64,000 nt of DNA from Flaccisagitta enflata (GCA_965153355.1 OZ231127.1:9920001-9984000), one strand, 5' to 3'; shown: positions 12,057 to 24,202, counted from the first letter of the stretch. Program-made: numbers and translations. Notes: generated from the sequence alone by a model not told the origin.

Positions 12057-14192
12057 ATGTCCCGTCAGCAGCGTCTCGAGGCAGAGGCCGACGTGTCGAC
12101 GTCGTACGGATCCTTGGATCTCCATCGACTCTTCAGCGACGGCTCTACTCGAGAAGGATCTGCATCCACGACGTCGTTCGGAGCGGAGGAGGAGGCTGTC
12201 GCGCTTGCAGCCTTCAATGGCGACCTTCGTTCCGTTGTTGACGCAAAAATGGCGAATAAAAAGCGTCAACAAGATGATGCGTTGGAAAAACGCCAACAGC
12301 CATCCAACGCCGTTGATCCCGCGTCGCTTCCTCCATTGGTGGTCATCAAGGATGGAGGTTCGAGGCGGATCTCGATCAATCGGCCGTCGACGGGTTTATC
12401 CACCACTTCCGCGACGGCGTCATCATCATCGGATTTGCCCCCATCGCCTCGCCAATTTTGTCTTGATTTCGGTCGCCCAGCGTCTCGTGATCAAGCGTCT
12501 GCAGCTGCAAGTCAATGCAGCGGGGGCGAAGAGAGAGAGAGACCGGTCAATGATGGAGCAAGAATGGAGGAGGAGGGGATGGAAACAGAAGAGGAGGTGT
12601 TGGTGAATGGGGAGGTGGTGGAGAAAGACATTGACCCGGAAGTGGACACTGCGACGCCGGAAGAGAAACGCCAACGGATGCAGGCACGTTGGTGGTATCG
12701 TATCATCAGTCCGGACGTCGGAGTATCTCTCCTCTTCAAAGAGTTTGAAAAACTTTCAGTGTGCTGCAACAAACAAACTCTCATGCGCTCATCGGCTAAT
12801 CAAACAGAGCTTGGCTCGGAGACTCTGGAGCGCAAAATCCAAAGCAATAAAAGAAGGAGGGAGCATGATAAGGAGGTTCGTCGCATGGTCCAGGCGACGA
12901 AGAGGAAGGATGCGACTCCGAAGCCTCCTGCTGCAGCTGCAACTTCATCTGCAGCAACTTCCGTCGGCGCTTCCGCAACTCCACCAGCGGTATTCGTGCT
13001 CGACGCAGCCGCAGCTACATCAGCGGCAATTCACTCTACAGCAGCAGGAAGTCGTCAACCGCGCCCTGGATTGGTTCATCCCCCAAATCAGCAGCAACAG
13101 GGTCCTCGTGACGTCACTCCCTCACAACCATCGAAGAGATCGCGACGGGGAAAGACTCCACAAAAGCGCAATGTGCCGAGTCAACAAAAAGGGCCAGATT
13201 CCAAAAGCAAAGGCCCTCCTCAAGCGCCTTCAGGCGCGCCCACTGCAGCAGCAACGCCCAAAGGCCAAGGAGAAGCTTCAAGTGGTTCGTCGACGGCAAC
13301 GTCAACAGCAACCCAGAAGCTGAATCAGGCGCCTGGGGCAGCGGCAGCAAAAGGGAAAAAGACCAAGAGAGCTGGAAGAAAGCACAAAGCAGCAGCCAAG
13401 GGAGGTTCTACTTGCGGTGCTTCGGCGTCCGCTGTTCAGCCTGAAGTCTCTGGTCAGCAGACGAGAGCGCCTTCCAACTCGCAGCCGTCAAACGCAGCGG
13501 TAGGAAGTAAGCAAGTTGGCGGTGCATCTGCATCTGTTAAAGCTAGCGTAGCGCCTCGTCAGCAAACAGAGTCTGCCCAAGGTTTGCAGCAAGTGCAAAA
13601 CCCACCTCCCCCGTCGGATCCAGCCTTTGATCCTGCGCATGGACACCACATCGCCGAGTCATTGCTACGGGAAGCTTCTTCACTTACCTCAAATGCTCCA
13701 TTGGGTGTGGTGAAGAATTTAGCATCACGGCTTCCAAAAGACTTCTTCGCGTCGCTCAATCCGCGTCAACGAGTTGAAGCGGCTCGTCAAGTCTTAGACG
13801 AGAGGATTCGTCGCAATATCCAAAAGGAGAGAGACGATGCTCGTCAGGCAGCAATGGCTGCGGACAATGAGGTGGTCAAAGGCAATAAGCGAGTCGTGGA
13901 ACTGGAGAAGCAGCTTGAAAAGGAGAAGCAGGCCTGTGCGATGAAGGCTAAGAAGAAAGAGGAAGCTGTGGAACGCGCGAAGGCGGCTATGGCCGTCGAC
14001 TTCAAGGCAGCGTCCGCTGTGCGTCCTAAATTTCGACTGGCGCCGAATTGCGATGCAGCATCTCCACCTTCAGCATCTTCTCCTGCACAAAAAGACGGTC
14101 AGCAGATCCTGTCGCAAAAAGACGCTCCCAAGCCTGGAAATAAGAAAAATCGGAGCAGGCCTTGGAAAAATCAGACGCCAGTTAAAGACTGA
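12057..14192 (+). CDS. Unrecognised 711-aa low-complexity, basic, coiled-coil protein
   Basis: Not recognised. The first ATG in good context (AAG before ATG) is at 12057, giving 711 codons; the frame stays open a little further upstream with no ATG. The N-terminal third is acidic and Ser-rich with one more ordered patch near ARWWYRIISPDVGVSLLFKEF (about residues 215-235). The middle is Ala/Ser/Gln/Pro-rich with basic patches such as KRSRRGKTPQKR. The C-terminal quarter has a likely helical/coiled segment rich in Glu and Lys (about 575-650). No zinc finger, membrane segment or signal peptide is seen. It lies 352 bp after pol on the same strand and shares the CGTC/GTCG-rich style of the retrotransposon, so it may be a third element ORF, the gag of a neighbouring element, or a host gene. 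The + frame continues in phase for 50 codons after the TGA, up to 14345. Confidence 0.6.
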   Translation: MSRQQRLEAEADVSTSYGSLDLHRLFSDGSTREGSASTTSFGAEEEAVALAAFNGDLRSVVDAKMANKKRQQDDALEKRQQPSNAVDPASLPPLVVIKDGGSRRISINRPSTGLSTTSATASSSSDLPPSPRQFCLDFGRPASRDQASAAASQCSGGEERERPVNDGARMEEEGMETEEEVLVNGEVVEKDIDPEVDTATPEEKRQRMQARWWYRIISPDVGVSLLFKEFEKLSVCCNKQTLMRSSANQTELGSETLERKIQSNKRRREHDKEVRRMVQATKRKDATPKPPAAAATSSAATSVGASATPPAVFVLDAAAATSAAIHSTAAGSRQPRPGLVHPPNQQQQGPRDVTPSQPSKRSRRGKTPQKRNVPSQQKGPDSKSKGPPQAPSGAPTAAATPKGQGEASSGSSTATSTATQKLNQAPGAAAAKGKKTKRAGRKHKAAAKGGSTCGASASAVQPEVSGQQTRAPSNSQPSNAAVGSKQVGGASASVKASVAPRQQTESAQGLQQVQNPPPPSDPAFDPAHGHHIAESLLREASSLTSNAPLGVVKNLASRLPKDFFASLNPRQRVEAARQVLDERIRRNIQKERDDARQAAMAADNEVVKGNKRVVELEKQLEKEKQACAMKAKKKEEAVERAKAAMAVDFKAASAVRPKFRLAPNCDAASPPSASSPAQKDGQQILSQKDAPKPGNKKNRSRPWKNQTPVKD

Positions 14193-14375
14193 TTGGTGCC
14201 ACGCCCAGTTGCTGTTCAGCAACTACCAATTTGCAACATGGCGTGGAGAGCGCCACCATTCGCTGAGGATCGTCTTCCACCATCACATCCTCATCCCATC
14301 GATGGACAGGCCGGCAATGTCGGCGCAACCCGGCGGGAGGGCTGACGTCCGCCCGGGGCCTGGCGAAACGCCAGC

Positions 14376-14511
14376 GTAAGTATCATGGTTTGGGAAGGGT
14401 TGAGGTTGAGTTTTTGTGGTAAATTGAATCTGTGTACGATAAGAACTTTACTAATCAATCTGCCCCTATTCTTTCTCTCTCTTTTTCTTCCTTGGGAGGA
14501 TACATTCTCAG
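14376..14511 (+). other. Candidate intron downstream of the 711-aa ORF
   Basis: Begins GTAAGTATC after CCAGC (14376) and ends in a pyrimidine-rich tract and TTCTCAG (14511). The following 14512-14671 is open in a frame that matches the frame-1 reading before the donor (phase 2), up to TAA at 14669. A TACTAAT plus T-rich tract and TTTACAG at 14668-14690 forms another strong acceptor-like site. Splice signals are seen; use of them is inferred. Confidence 0.4.
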
Positions 14512-14690
14512 ACGGCTGCACCACCTGCGCCTTTCGATGCGGTCGCCGTTGACGACTTCATTCATCGCCTTTCGCCCACGGATTGACGAGGTGTTGGAGC
14601 CCCGGAATGACCCGCTCGTCTCTGTAATGGAGAAGGCGCAGGTGATGTGGTCGTTCCATGATGCTTACTAATTTTTTTTGCTTTACAGAT

Positions 14691-15607
14691 TCGTTTTTAC
14701 ATATAGTTAGTAACTTATTTCATTTTTCTTGTTTTGTTTGGTTCCTTGGAACATGTACATTTTTGTTGTGTTTGTTTTAGACATGGTCTTTTTAGTATTG
14801 TCAAAATACTTTCGTATGACATGTTTTTAGTAGTATGCCCCTACTTATTATTTTCCACTCTCAAGTCAGATCCCAGGCTTAGGTGCTCCAAAGCCCGTTC
14901 CCCCCCCCCCCGCACCATAACTTTTACAGAACGGGTGCCTCAACCTCCTCGTCACCGCCTCGTTTCCATCCGCGTCATCGTTGATAGATTTAAGGAAATT
15001 TGCTGAGAGTGGTGGATCCTTTCGGGCGGGAATCATCATTCGTGCAGTCGGCGATCTGTTGATAGTTAGGGTGGGGATGTAGGAGGCGGTGGGCGGGGGG
15101 GAGGGGCGGGGGCTGTGTCTGTGTAAATTTTTTTAAGGAAGGTAGTATCGGTTTTTTTAGTAGGGTTTCCCCGACTGGAAGCTGGATGTCGGATTTTTGA
15201 AATTCGTGAAATTCCAAAAATGGGGCAGAATGTTAGAAATGTATGTCCGTCTGTCTATTAAGTATGTGTGCTTTGTTTCTTTGCGTGCTTTTGGCTTTTC
15301 CTCTTTTCTTATTATTCAATGCCGGTGTCTTTTGTTTCTAAAATATTTGAATTAAATAATGAGCCCGGCAAAGTAAAAGTCCAATGATGGGTAACCATAT
15401 GGTTGCGCCTTGTATTTTATGCCATTTGTTTTTATTACGTAAACAAACATACTTAACTCGTCTTCGTGTCATCCAATTTTGGATCGATTGTTTTTATATT
15501 TATTTACCGCATTGCTTCCTAAAGTGATTGATTGATTTTTTTTGTGATTGATTGAATGTGCCCTTGAATTTGACTAATTTCAATAATCTCTCATCTTTTT
15601 ATTGCAG
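14691..15607. other. Non-coding DNA, possible intron
   Basis: AT-rich with a C run at 14901-14910 and a G-rich segment at about 15085-15115. Ends in CTTTTTATTGCAG, an acceptor-like site at 15595-15607. No coding frame is supported. Confidence 0.4.
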
Positions 15608-15687
15608 ATAAACTTATGAACGGACAATTTACGTTAGTTTGACATCGACAGACTGTGGGTTGAAACCAACGAAAGTGGGCCTAAAAG
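15608..15687 (+). other. Exon-like segment bounded by splice signals
   Basis: About 80 bp between TTTTTATTGCAG and a donor-like AAAAGTAAGTTTTT. It contains stops in the frames tried, so it would be untranslated or belongs to an unknown transcript. It could be a 3' UTR exon of the gene at 12057. Confidence 0.35.
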
Positions 15688-16744
15688 TAAGTTTTTATAG
15701 ACGCGTCTTGGTTTTAGTAACATTGTTTTTATCTTGTATTCCGGTCTGTTATTCTTGTTTTTTGCGTTTTTAGCATTTTTATCGCCGGATTTTAGTATGG
15801 TTTTTATCGTTTGCCCGATCAGCTAACTATGGGGATGATATGGATGAATTTAATGGGATGGGCCGGGGCAGGGGCAGGTATTATCAAATGGCATGGGCTC
15901 TGAAGAAGATGAACATGTTGTTATGTGCTGTTTCTGTCCTTTATTGTGTCCTGTCTCGATTTCATGTTATCTTTTGCGTTTGCTGATCACCATTAACGCC
16001 CACTTTCCCTTTTATTTTATCCCCTCTCTTCAGTTGTTGAAATTTTTATGGAATAAACGAGACGATCGCCTTCCTATTTTCCAATCGGCCAACTTTCTTT
16101 CACCACAAGTCGTCAGTCAGATAGACGCTCATAGACAGTGCCAGTTGAAACTCGTGGGCGTAAATTATACCGACAGATGGGTCGACAGATAGGCCGACAG
16201 ATGTCGTCAATAGGCCCATTAAAACCGCGCCAATGACATGAGATTTCTTTGAAATCGACACGCCCACTTTTCTCTTCTTCTCTTCCTCCTCCTCCTTTTT
16301 CTTGGTCCTTCCTCTTTCTTCAATTCTTCGTTCTTTTTATTCAGTTTTCCCTTTTCCATTCTCTTTCATGGTGTACGTCGCATCTAGGCTAGTATTGTTC
16401 ACTGTTCAGCATTCACTTAAAATGATATATGATGACACCGCCAGTTGCATGACTGGTTTAGTGACCAAAATTCTGTGAATTTTTTACAAAGAAAACGGCC
16501 AATGACGCGTCAGATGGATGAAATAATGATTTTGACAATCGTTCCCAGCTTTTTGGTAAATGAATTTTATTCAACCACCAAATCAGTGATCAACACAGTG
16601 CCACGTTCGTAACAATTTGGTTTGTCTACAGTATCAGTGAATTCGTTAAATTCTGTGTTCAGGTAGCCAACGGACAACAAAATGTGTTCCGGTCTTTTGG
16701 GTTCGTTTATCGCCCCTGCTTCCTTTTCTCCCGCCTTTTCTTTT
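15688..16744. other. Non-coding DNA
   Basis: No gene supported. A cluster of GACAGAT/GTCGACAG words lies at 16110-16205. Otherwise AT-rich unique sequence. Confidence 0.5.
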
Positions 16745-17735
16745 CTTTTTTTTTTCTTTTGAGGAAAGGAAAGGGAAAGACCAAAGGAAAGGAAAAGGAA
16801 AGAAAGACTTAAGGAAAGGAAAAGGAAAGACAGACCAAAAGAAAGAAACGGAAAGAAAGACCAAAAGAAAGGAAAGGGAAGGAAAGACCAAAGGAAAGGA
16901 AAAGGAATGGAAAGACCAAAGGAAAGGAAAAGAAAAAGAACGACTAAAGGAAAGGAAAGGGAAAGAAAGACCTAAGGAAAGGAAAAGGAAAGAAAGACCA
17001 AAGGAAAAGGAAAAGAAAGACTAAAGGAAAGGAAAGGGAAAGAAAGACTAAAGGAAAGGAAAGGGAAAAAAAGACCAAAGGAAAGGAAAAGGAAAAGAAA
17101 GACCAAAGGAAAGGAAAAGGAAAAGAAAGACCAAAGGAAAGAAAAGGAAAAGAAAGACCAAAGGAAAGGAAAAGGAAAAGAAAGACCAAAGGAAAGGAAA
17201 AGGAAAAGAAAGACCAAAGGAAAGGAAAAGGAAAAGAAAGACCAAAGGAAAGGAAAAGGAAAAGAAAGACCAAAGGAAAGGAAAAGGAAAGAAAGACCAA
17301 AGGAAAGGGAAAGAAAGACCAAAGGAAAGGAAAGGAAAAGAAAGACCAAAGGAAAGGAAAGGGAAAGAAAGACCAAAGGAAAGGGAAAGAAAGACCAAAG
17401 GAAAGGAAAAGGAAAAGAAAGACCAAAGGAAAGGAAAGGGAAAGAAAGACCAAAGGAAAGGAAAGGGAAAGAAAGACCAAAGGAAAGGAAAAGGAAAAGA
17501 AAGACCAAAGGAAAGGAAAAGGAAAAGAAAGACCAAAGGAAAGGAAAGGGAAAGAAAGACCAAAGGAAAGGAAAGGGAAAGAAAGACCAAAGGAAAGGAA
17601 AAGGAAAGAAAGACCAAAGGAAAGGAAAAGGAAAGAAAGACCAAAGGAAAGGGAAAGAAAGATCAAAGGAAAGGAAAAGGAAAAGAAAGACCAAAGGAAA
17701 GGAAAAGGAAAGAAAGACCAAAGGAAAGAAACGGA
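16745..17735. repeat. Purine-rich minisatellite, units of about 24-29 bp
   Basis: Roughly 35 tandem units of GACCAAAGGAAAGGAAAAGG plus AAAGAAA, varying by one to five A or G bases. The + strand is almost pure purine except for the ACC in each unit. The long minus-strand frames of Phe, Ser, Leu and Pro across it are array translations. Such tracts can form triplex-type structures. Confidence 0.95.
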
Positions 17736-17764
17736 AGGTCGAATCAAAGTCAAACCCTGAAAAT

Positions 17765-17925
17765 CGCTTTTTTCGGAAGGCGAGGGCCGGAGGAATAGAC
17801 GGTAGTGGAGGCGGAGGAGGAAGCGGTGGAGGAGGCGGTGGAGGCGGAGGAGGAGGCGGCGGAGGTGGCAGTGGAGGTGGCAATGAAGGCGGAGGCGGCA
17901 TCGAAAACGGAGGCGGAGGCAGTAT
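17765..17925. repeat. (GGAGGC)n-type array
   Basis: About 160 bp of GGAGGCGGAGGAGG-like units, G-rich on the + strand, next to the purine minisatellite. Confidence 0.88.
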
Positions 17926-18114
17926 GGTGGCGGCAACAGAAAAGCCTCTGGAAGTGAGAACGCGGCGGAGAACGAGAGAGACAGGTATTCATAGTGAATC
18001 GCGCGAGCTACTTTTTTTTTACTCGCTTCTTTTCTTTCGTTTCTTCTTTCGCTTCTTTTGGGAAGTTTTACTTCTTTTCGGTTGTTTTCTTCCCTTCTCC
18101 TGTTCTAACGATAT

Positions 18115-18132
18115 TTCTTTCTTTCTTCCTGC

Positions 18133-18195
<63 letters not shown>

Positions 18196-18275
18196 TCCTT
18201 CTTTCTTTCTTTCTTTCTTTCTTGCTTTCTTTTTTTCTTTCTTTCCTTCTTGCTTGCTTTCTTTCTTTCTTTCGT

Positions 18276-18350
<75 letters not shown>

Positions 18351-18351
18351 C

Positions 18352-18383
<32 letters not shown>

Positions 18384-18386
18384 TTT

Positions 18387-18482
<96 letters not shown>

Positions 18483-18506
18483 TCTTGCTTGCTTGCTTTC
18501 TTTTTT

Positions 18507-18565
<59 letters not shown>

Positions 18566-18594
18566 GTCTTTCTTCCTTCCTTTCTTTCTTCTTT

Positions 18595-18654
<60 letters not shown>

Positions 18655-18715
18655 TCCTTCTTTCTTTCTTTCTTTCCTTCCTTCCTTCTTGCTTTCTTTC
18701 TTTCTTTCTTTCACC
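18115..18715. repeat. (TTTC)n microsatellite with a (TTGC)n island
   Basis: About 600 bp of TTTC tetranucleotide, interrupted at 18437-18500 by about a dozen TTGC units and by scattered TTCC. The frames on both strands (Phe/Leu/Ser or Lys/Glu/Arg) are artefacts of a period-4 repeat. Confidence 0.97.
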
Positions 18716-18719
18716 ATTA

Positions 18720-18991
18720 AACCACCACTACCACCTCTACCATCACCACCACTCCCATCACTACTATCACCGCTTGTTACCAAGAAGGGAGGACTGAGTT
18801 AATGATGTGTTTCACCACCCCCACCCCCACAACCACTATCGTCACCACCACCACCACCACCACCACCACCACCACCACCACCACCACCACCACCACCACC
18901 GCCGCCGCCACTACCACCACCACCACCACCACCACCACCACCACCACCGCTACATGTTACTAAGAAGGGGGATTGAGTTAATGATGTGTTA
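18720..18991. repeat. (CAC)n array with a duplicated 38-bp spacer
   Basis: Two CAC/ACC arrays, each next to a copy of the same unique segment: TGTTAC(C/T)AAGAAGG followed by a GGA(C/T)TGAGTTAATGATG block, at 18775-18812 and 18955-18991. The unit CAC-array-plus-spacer of about 180 bp has therefore duplicated in tandem. Confidence 0.88.
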
Positions 18992-19082
18992 CGCCGCCTT
19001 ACGTCTAGAAATGGACGAAATTTTGGGAGAGGACTTGGGAGTAGCTCACCTTGAAGGAGCAGTCATGCTCAACGTCTCTCTC

Positions 19083-19428
<346 letters not shown>

Positions 19429-19667
19429 CTCCCCCTCACCTAGATGAGGTCACCTCAAACAAGGTAAGGTCAATTTGACGTCGTTATCGTTGGTTGGGTG
19501 GGCAAAAGAGAAACCCCAATTTTTTTTGTATACATAAGAGAAACCCCAGAACAGTGTTGCTTAGGAAACGCTTGCTATTCTCTCAGTATTAACAAGATCA
19601 GATTTTTTATTTCAAATTAATTTTCTTTCTAATACAAAGCTAAAAAAATTGTTAACACTTCTGGCTG

Positions 19668-19858
19668 AAACAAGGCCGGATACACGGCTACCCTAGTCCC
19701 GTGCGGGTGGGCAGGAGCAGTGCTGGAGAAGGCTAAAAAACGCCAAAAAAGTTAAAAGGGGACCGACCGACCGACCGACCGACCAACCAACCGACCGACC
19801 GATCGACCGACCGACCGACAAAGGTGGGTGTAGAGTCGCGTAGCACGCAACTAAAAAA
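19668..19858 (+). mobile_element. Helentron-associated-type short element, copy A
   Basis: Begins AACAAGGCCGGATACACGG, has front box AGTCCCGTGC followed by GGGTGGGCAGGAGCAG, a GACC tetranucleotide tract (19761-19819) and a terminal hairpin AGTCGCG-TAGCA-CGCAACT (19834-19852) followed by AAAAAA. About 190 bp, no coding capacity. Architecture (subterminal box, GTCY/GACC core, hairpin end) is that of DINE-1-like non-autonomous Helentrons. Confidence 0.85.
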
Positions 19859-20164
19859 GAAATAACCCTCTTGGAATTTTATTGGAGGGCCCAATCAGGT
19901 GGGTATTTTTACCAACCAAAGTCTGAACCAAAAGAAACAAATCAATAAGAAGAGCGATGTTTATAATCTGAGATGCGCTTATCAGATACATATTCATGGT
20001 AACTTGGAAATACAGAGACAGGATTTTATTCTATCTTGGGCAACATTCACTTAACTTGACCAATAAAGTGCAGATAAAGATTACAGGGAACAACCAACAG
20101 TGTTGTATTGAAATCTTGTTTTTGTCATCGTCTTTCGCTTGGAAACGTTGAACACGGAACGAAA
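19859..20164. other. Non-coding unique DNA
   Basis: No feature recognised; AT-rich. Confidence 0.5.
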
Positions 20165-20502
20165 GAATGAATGAAGGAATGAATGAATGAATGAATAAAT
20201 GAATGAATGAATGAATGAATGAATGAATGAATGAATGAATGAATGAATGAATGAATGAATGAATGAATGATTGGATGAATGAATGAATGGATGAATAAAT
20301 GAATTGATAAACATAATGAATGAATGAATGAATGAATGAATGAATGAATGAATGAATGAATGAATGAATGAATGAATGAATGAAGAAATAGTGCAGTGAA
20401 ACACAAAAGAAACAAAGAAACAAAGAAACAAAGAAACAAAGAAACAAAGAAACAAAGAAACAAAGAAACAAAGAAACAAAGAAACAAAGAAACAAAGAAA
20501 CA
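20165..20502. repeat. (GAAT)n and (AAACAAAG)n arrays
   Basis: About 220 bp of GAATGAAT tetranucleotide with small interruptions, then about 100 bp of AAACAAAG octamer. Minus-strand frames of His-Ser-Phe-Ile and Phe-Leu-Cys-Val are array translations. Confidence 0.95.
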
Positions 20503-20754
20503 AGAAGCAAAAAAAAAAAATGAAAAAAGAAAAGAAAGAGAAAGAGGAAAAAGAAAAAACAAATAAGGCAAGCGAGACTGGCTAGAGAGGCGATAGAAAG
20601 AGAGAGGTCTAAGACCCGCTAATAAGGAGAAAAGCTTTGAATGTTATGGTGGAGCTAAAAGGTTGTCACATTGGGCACATTTCCAATGGTGACACGTCCT
20701 GGCAGATTTTCTCTGTGGTGGCCAATAATCCTCCCCGACGACCGCCTCAGAACC

Positions 20755-21230
20755 GCCTCTCATGCCGCCTCTCATGCCGCTTCTCATGCCGCCTCTCACG
20801 CCGCTTCTCATGCCGCCTCTCACACCGCCTCTCATGCCGCCTCTCACACCGCCTCCGCCGCTTCTGCCGCCGCTTCTGCCGCCATTGTGGCTTCCAGTAG
20901 CACCAACACCTCCTATGCCACTATCATCGCCGCCGCCTTTGACATGACAGCATTTCAAACGCCATTGCCGCCATCGGCCTCACCACCAATGCCCCCACCG
21001 CTGCCTTCATCGCCACTGCTGGTGTTGCCAACCGCCCCTGCCACTGTTATCACCATCTACACCGCTGACGCCATCACCGCCACTGCCACTGCCACCGCCC
21101 ATTTCAGTTGCCACCCCCACCTCCACCACCAACACTTCCACCGCTACTGATTTCGCCGTCACGCTGGCGTCGCTATCGCCACTGTCACCGCCTCAGCCAC
21201 CGCCGCCGCCACCGCCGCTTTTGCCGCGTG
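20755..21230. repeat. (CTCATGCCGC)n decamer-type array grading into CACCGCC-rich DNA
   Basis: About a dozen CTC(A/T)(T/C)GCCGC units at 20757-20880, followed by about 350 bp of degenerate GCC/ACC-rich sequence. Frames stay open but carry no domain. Similar in style to 2225-2660. Confidence 0.8.
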
Positions 21231-21303
21231 AGCTGCCGAGTTTGACTGCCAACACATTTGCACTGCCAACCCAATGCAACCTCTGCCAACCAAACCCAGT
21301 CAA

Positions 21304-21305
21304 TC

Positions 21306-21344
<39 letters not shown>

Positions 21345-21480
21345 AGAAAGAGAGAGAAAAAAAATAATCAGACAAAAAGAGACACAGAGAGACATAGAGA
21401 AAGAGAGGACAAGAGACAAAGAGAGAACCAAGGAGATAAAGAGAAACAAGAAAGAGATAAAGAGAGACCACCCAACGCCC
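21304..21480. repeat. (GA)n and GACA-like purine tract
   Basis: About 40 bp GA repeat followed by degenerate AGAGACA, AAAGAGA units to 21470. Confidence 0.85.
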
Positions 21481-22240
<760 letters not shown>

Positions 22241-22465
22241 GATCCCATATCTACCACCCACACTCTACCACATCTTCCACATCTTCCACATCTTAAGCCC
22301 TGCCATTCTGACTTTTCTTCCGATATCATTTTGATTTGATTTGAGTTCTAACCTTCCTGATCCTCTGGCAAAGCCTCTCTCTCGGTTCTTCCACTCTCAC
22401 GCTTCTCTATCTCTATCTGTGTCCCTGCCTCTGTCTTTTCTGACAGTCTCACTCTTTGACTGTCT

Positions 22466-22652
<187 letters not shown>

Positions 22653-22658
22653 ATTCCA

Positions 22659-22842
22659 TTTTTAGTTGCGGACACGCAACTCTACAAGAGGCTTTGTCCG
22701 TCCGTCGGTCGGTCGGTCGGTCGGTCGGTCGGTTGGTTGGTCGGTCGGTCCGTAGAGGTGATCGAGTCGAAAAGTGGGAAAACGCTCATTTCCGCCCCTG
22801 CCCACCCGTCCGCAACTGGTGACCGTGTATCCGGCCTTGTTT
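22659..22842 (-). mobile_element. Helentron-associated-type short element, copy B
   Basis: On the minus strand it begins AACAAGGCCGGATACACGG (22842 downward), with front box AGTTGCGGAC then GGGTGGGCAGGGGC, a GACC/AACC tract (22698-22750), and hairpin AGTTGCG-TGTC-CGCAACT (22681-22664) followed by AAAAA. The front box is the exact reverse complement of GTCCGCAACT in the hairpin. Confidence 0.88.
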
Positions 22843-23048
22843 CTCATATTTTTCCTTCTCCTAGCGACACCTCCCAAGCCCCAAATCCCATTCATGGACT
22901 GGGAATTTATTTCGGTAATTGCGCGCTGGTCGCTTTTTTTTTTCCTTCGCCCAGAATTTATCGATGATTTTGAGGCCTTCTTTTGAGGCCCGGCAATATT
23001 ACCAGGATTAATGGTGTCAATTCAGAGGAAAGACCCGATGCAACGCGT

Positions 23049-23049
<1 letters not shown>

Positions 23050-23129
<80 letters not shown>
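23050..23129. repeat. (GA)n-(GACA)n microsatellite
   Basis: About 58 bp GA then about 22 bp GACA. Confidence 0.95.
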
Positions 23130-23130
<1 letters not shown>

Positions 23131-23135
23131 CAAAA

Positions 23136-23680
23136 GTCAACAGGTCGCCCAAGGGCAATACGTGGTCAGCGATACCCGTTGCCCTGCTTTGCATGGTTGT
23201 AAATCGGAATGAGAGGCAGGGCAGCGGCCCCAAAGGGGACGAAGTCCTGTAGAACACAGGGGACTTGCATTCGTTTGTCCATCCGTCCGTCCGTCCGTTC
23301 CCCCCAGGCCCTCTCAGGCCTGAAATCTGTCCTCCCAGGCCTAAAATTACCTTCTCAGGCCTGAAATCTGCCCTCTCAGGCCTTGAATCTAAGAGGGCAG
23401 ATTTCGGGCCTGAGAGGGCAAATTTCAGGCCTGAGAGGGCAGATTCAAGGCCTGAGAGGACAGGTTTCAGGCCTGAAAGGGCAAATTTCAGGCCTGAGAG
23501 GGCAGATTCAAGGCCTGAGAGGGCTGATTTCAGGCATGAGAAGGCAGATTTTAGGCCTGAGAGGGCAGATTTCAGCCCTGAGAGGGCCTGGGGGGGGACG
23601 AACGAACGGACAAACGAACGGACAAACGAATGAACAAAAGTCCCCTGTGTTCTACGTCCCCTTCGGGGCCGCTGCCCAAA
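23136..23680 (+). mobile_element. Second dispersed element family, copy 1 (GGCCCC-hairpin ends, 21-bp core repeats)
   Basis: Left end holds TGGTCAGCG-TACCCGTTGCCCTGC and AGGGCAGCGGCCCCAAAGG, then TCCTGTAGAACACAGGGG. The core is about a dozen 21-bp units of GGCCTGAGAGGGCAGATTTCA, inverted in its first part (23310-23390) relative to the rest. A GAACGGACAAAC-type tract follows, then the right end CCCCTGTGTTCTACGTCCCC and GGCCGCTGCCCAAAAA. The two ends are inverted copies. No coding capacity. Confidence 0.8.
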
Positions 23681-23739
23681 AAGTGGAAAAACAAGCGTTT
23701 TAGATGTGTTTTTTTGGGTATATGTTGGCGGGGGGCAAG

Positions 23740-23816
23740 GGGTTTGGATGGGGGTTGGATGCCCCTGCCAAACCGTCTGCAACGATATTGTGACCCCGCG
23801 TCACTTGTATAGTTTG
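23740..23816 (-). mobile_element. Partial Helentron-associated-type element, front end
   Basis: Minus strand reads AAGTGACGCGGGGTCACAAT, then ATCGTTGCAGACGG and GGCAGGGGCATCCAACCCC. This is the same front subtype as at 46214 and 59216. The hairpin end was not found; the family-2 element at 23136-23680 may be nested in it. Confidence 0.6.
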
Positions 23817-24125
23817 CAAGCTCACACACAAAATATGTACGGCTAGTCGCAGTCTGCGACTCGCAGAATGCATGGCACAGATATATCTATGTGGTCCGTC
23901 GAAGAACACACGCTCGTTAATACAGTGGGAAATTTTCAGGCCCTAAACTTTCGTTATTGCCAAAGTTATCTACAATCGTTCTTTAAAATGTTTTAATTTT
24001 TTAATGCTTTGCTTACCTGCTTTATACAAAGATGAAGAACGGAATCCACGTCAGCATATTTTAAGAAAAGGAAAGACAAAAAAAAGGAAAGGACATAATT
24101 AGCTTTTTTGTTTTTGTTTTTGATA

Positions 24126-24127
<2 letters not shown>
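23817..24127. other. Non-coding unique DNA
   Basis: Nothing recognised. Confidence 0.5.

Positions 24128-24200
<73 letters not shown>
24128..24200. repeat. (CA)n microsatellite
   Basis: About 72 bp of CA repeat. Confidence 0.97.

Positions 24201-24202
<2 letters not shown>

Noticed and set aside
14193-14345. Stop-codon readthrough extension of the 711-codon ORF
   Set aside because: TGA followed by TTG is not a known strong readthrough context, and 50 open codons can occur by chance in GC-rich DNA.
16944-17936. 330-codon minus-strand frame rich in Phe, Ser, Leu and Pro
   Set aside because: Created by the purine minisatellite; three overlapping frames are open over the same bases with the same composition.
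17924-18802. Long + strand Phe/Leu/Ser frames resembling a multi-pass membrane protein
   Set aside because: A (TTTC)n tetranucleotide read in period 12; both strands and several frames are open.
20671-21150. Ala/Ser/His-rich frame
   Set aside because: Arises from the CTCATGCCGC decamer-type array and GCC-rich DNA; no support as a gene.
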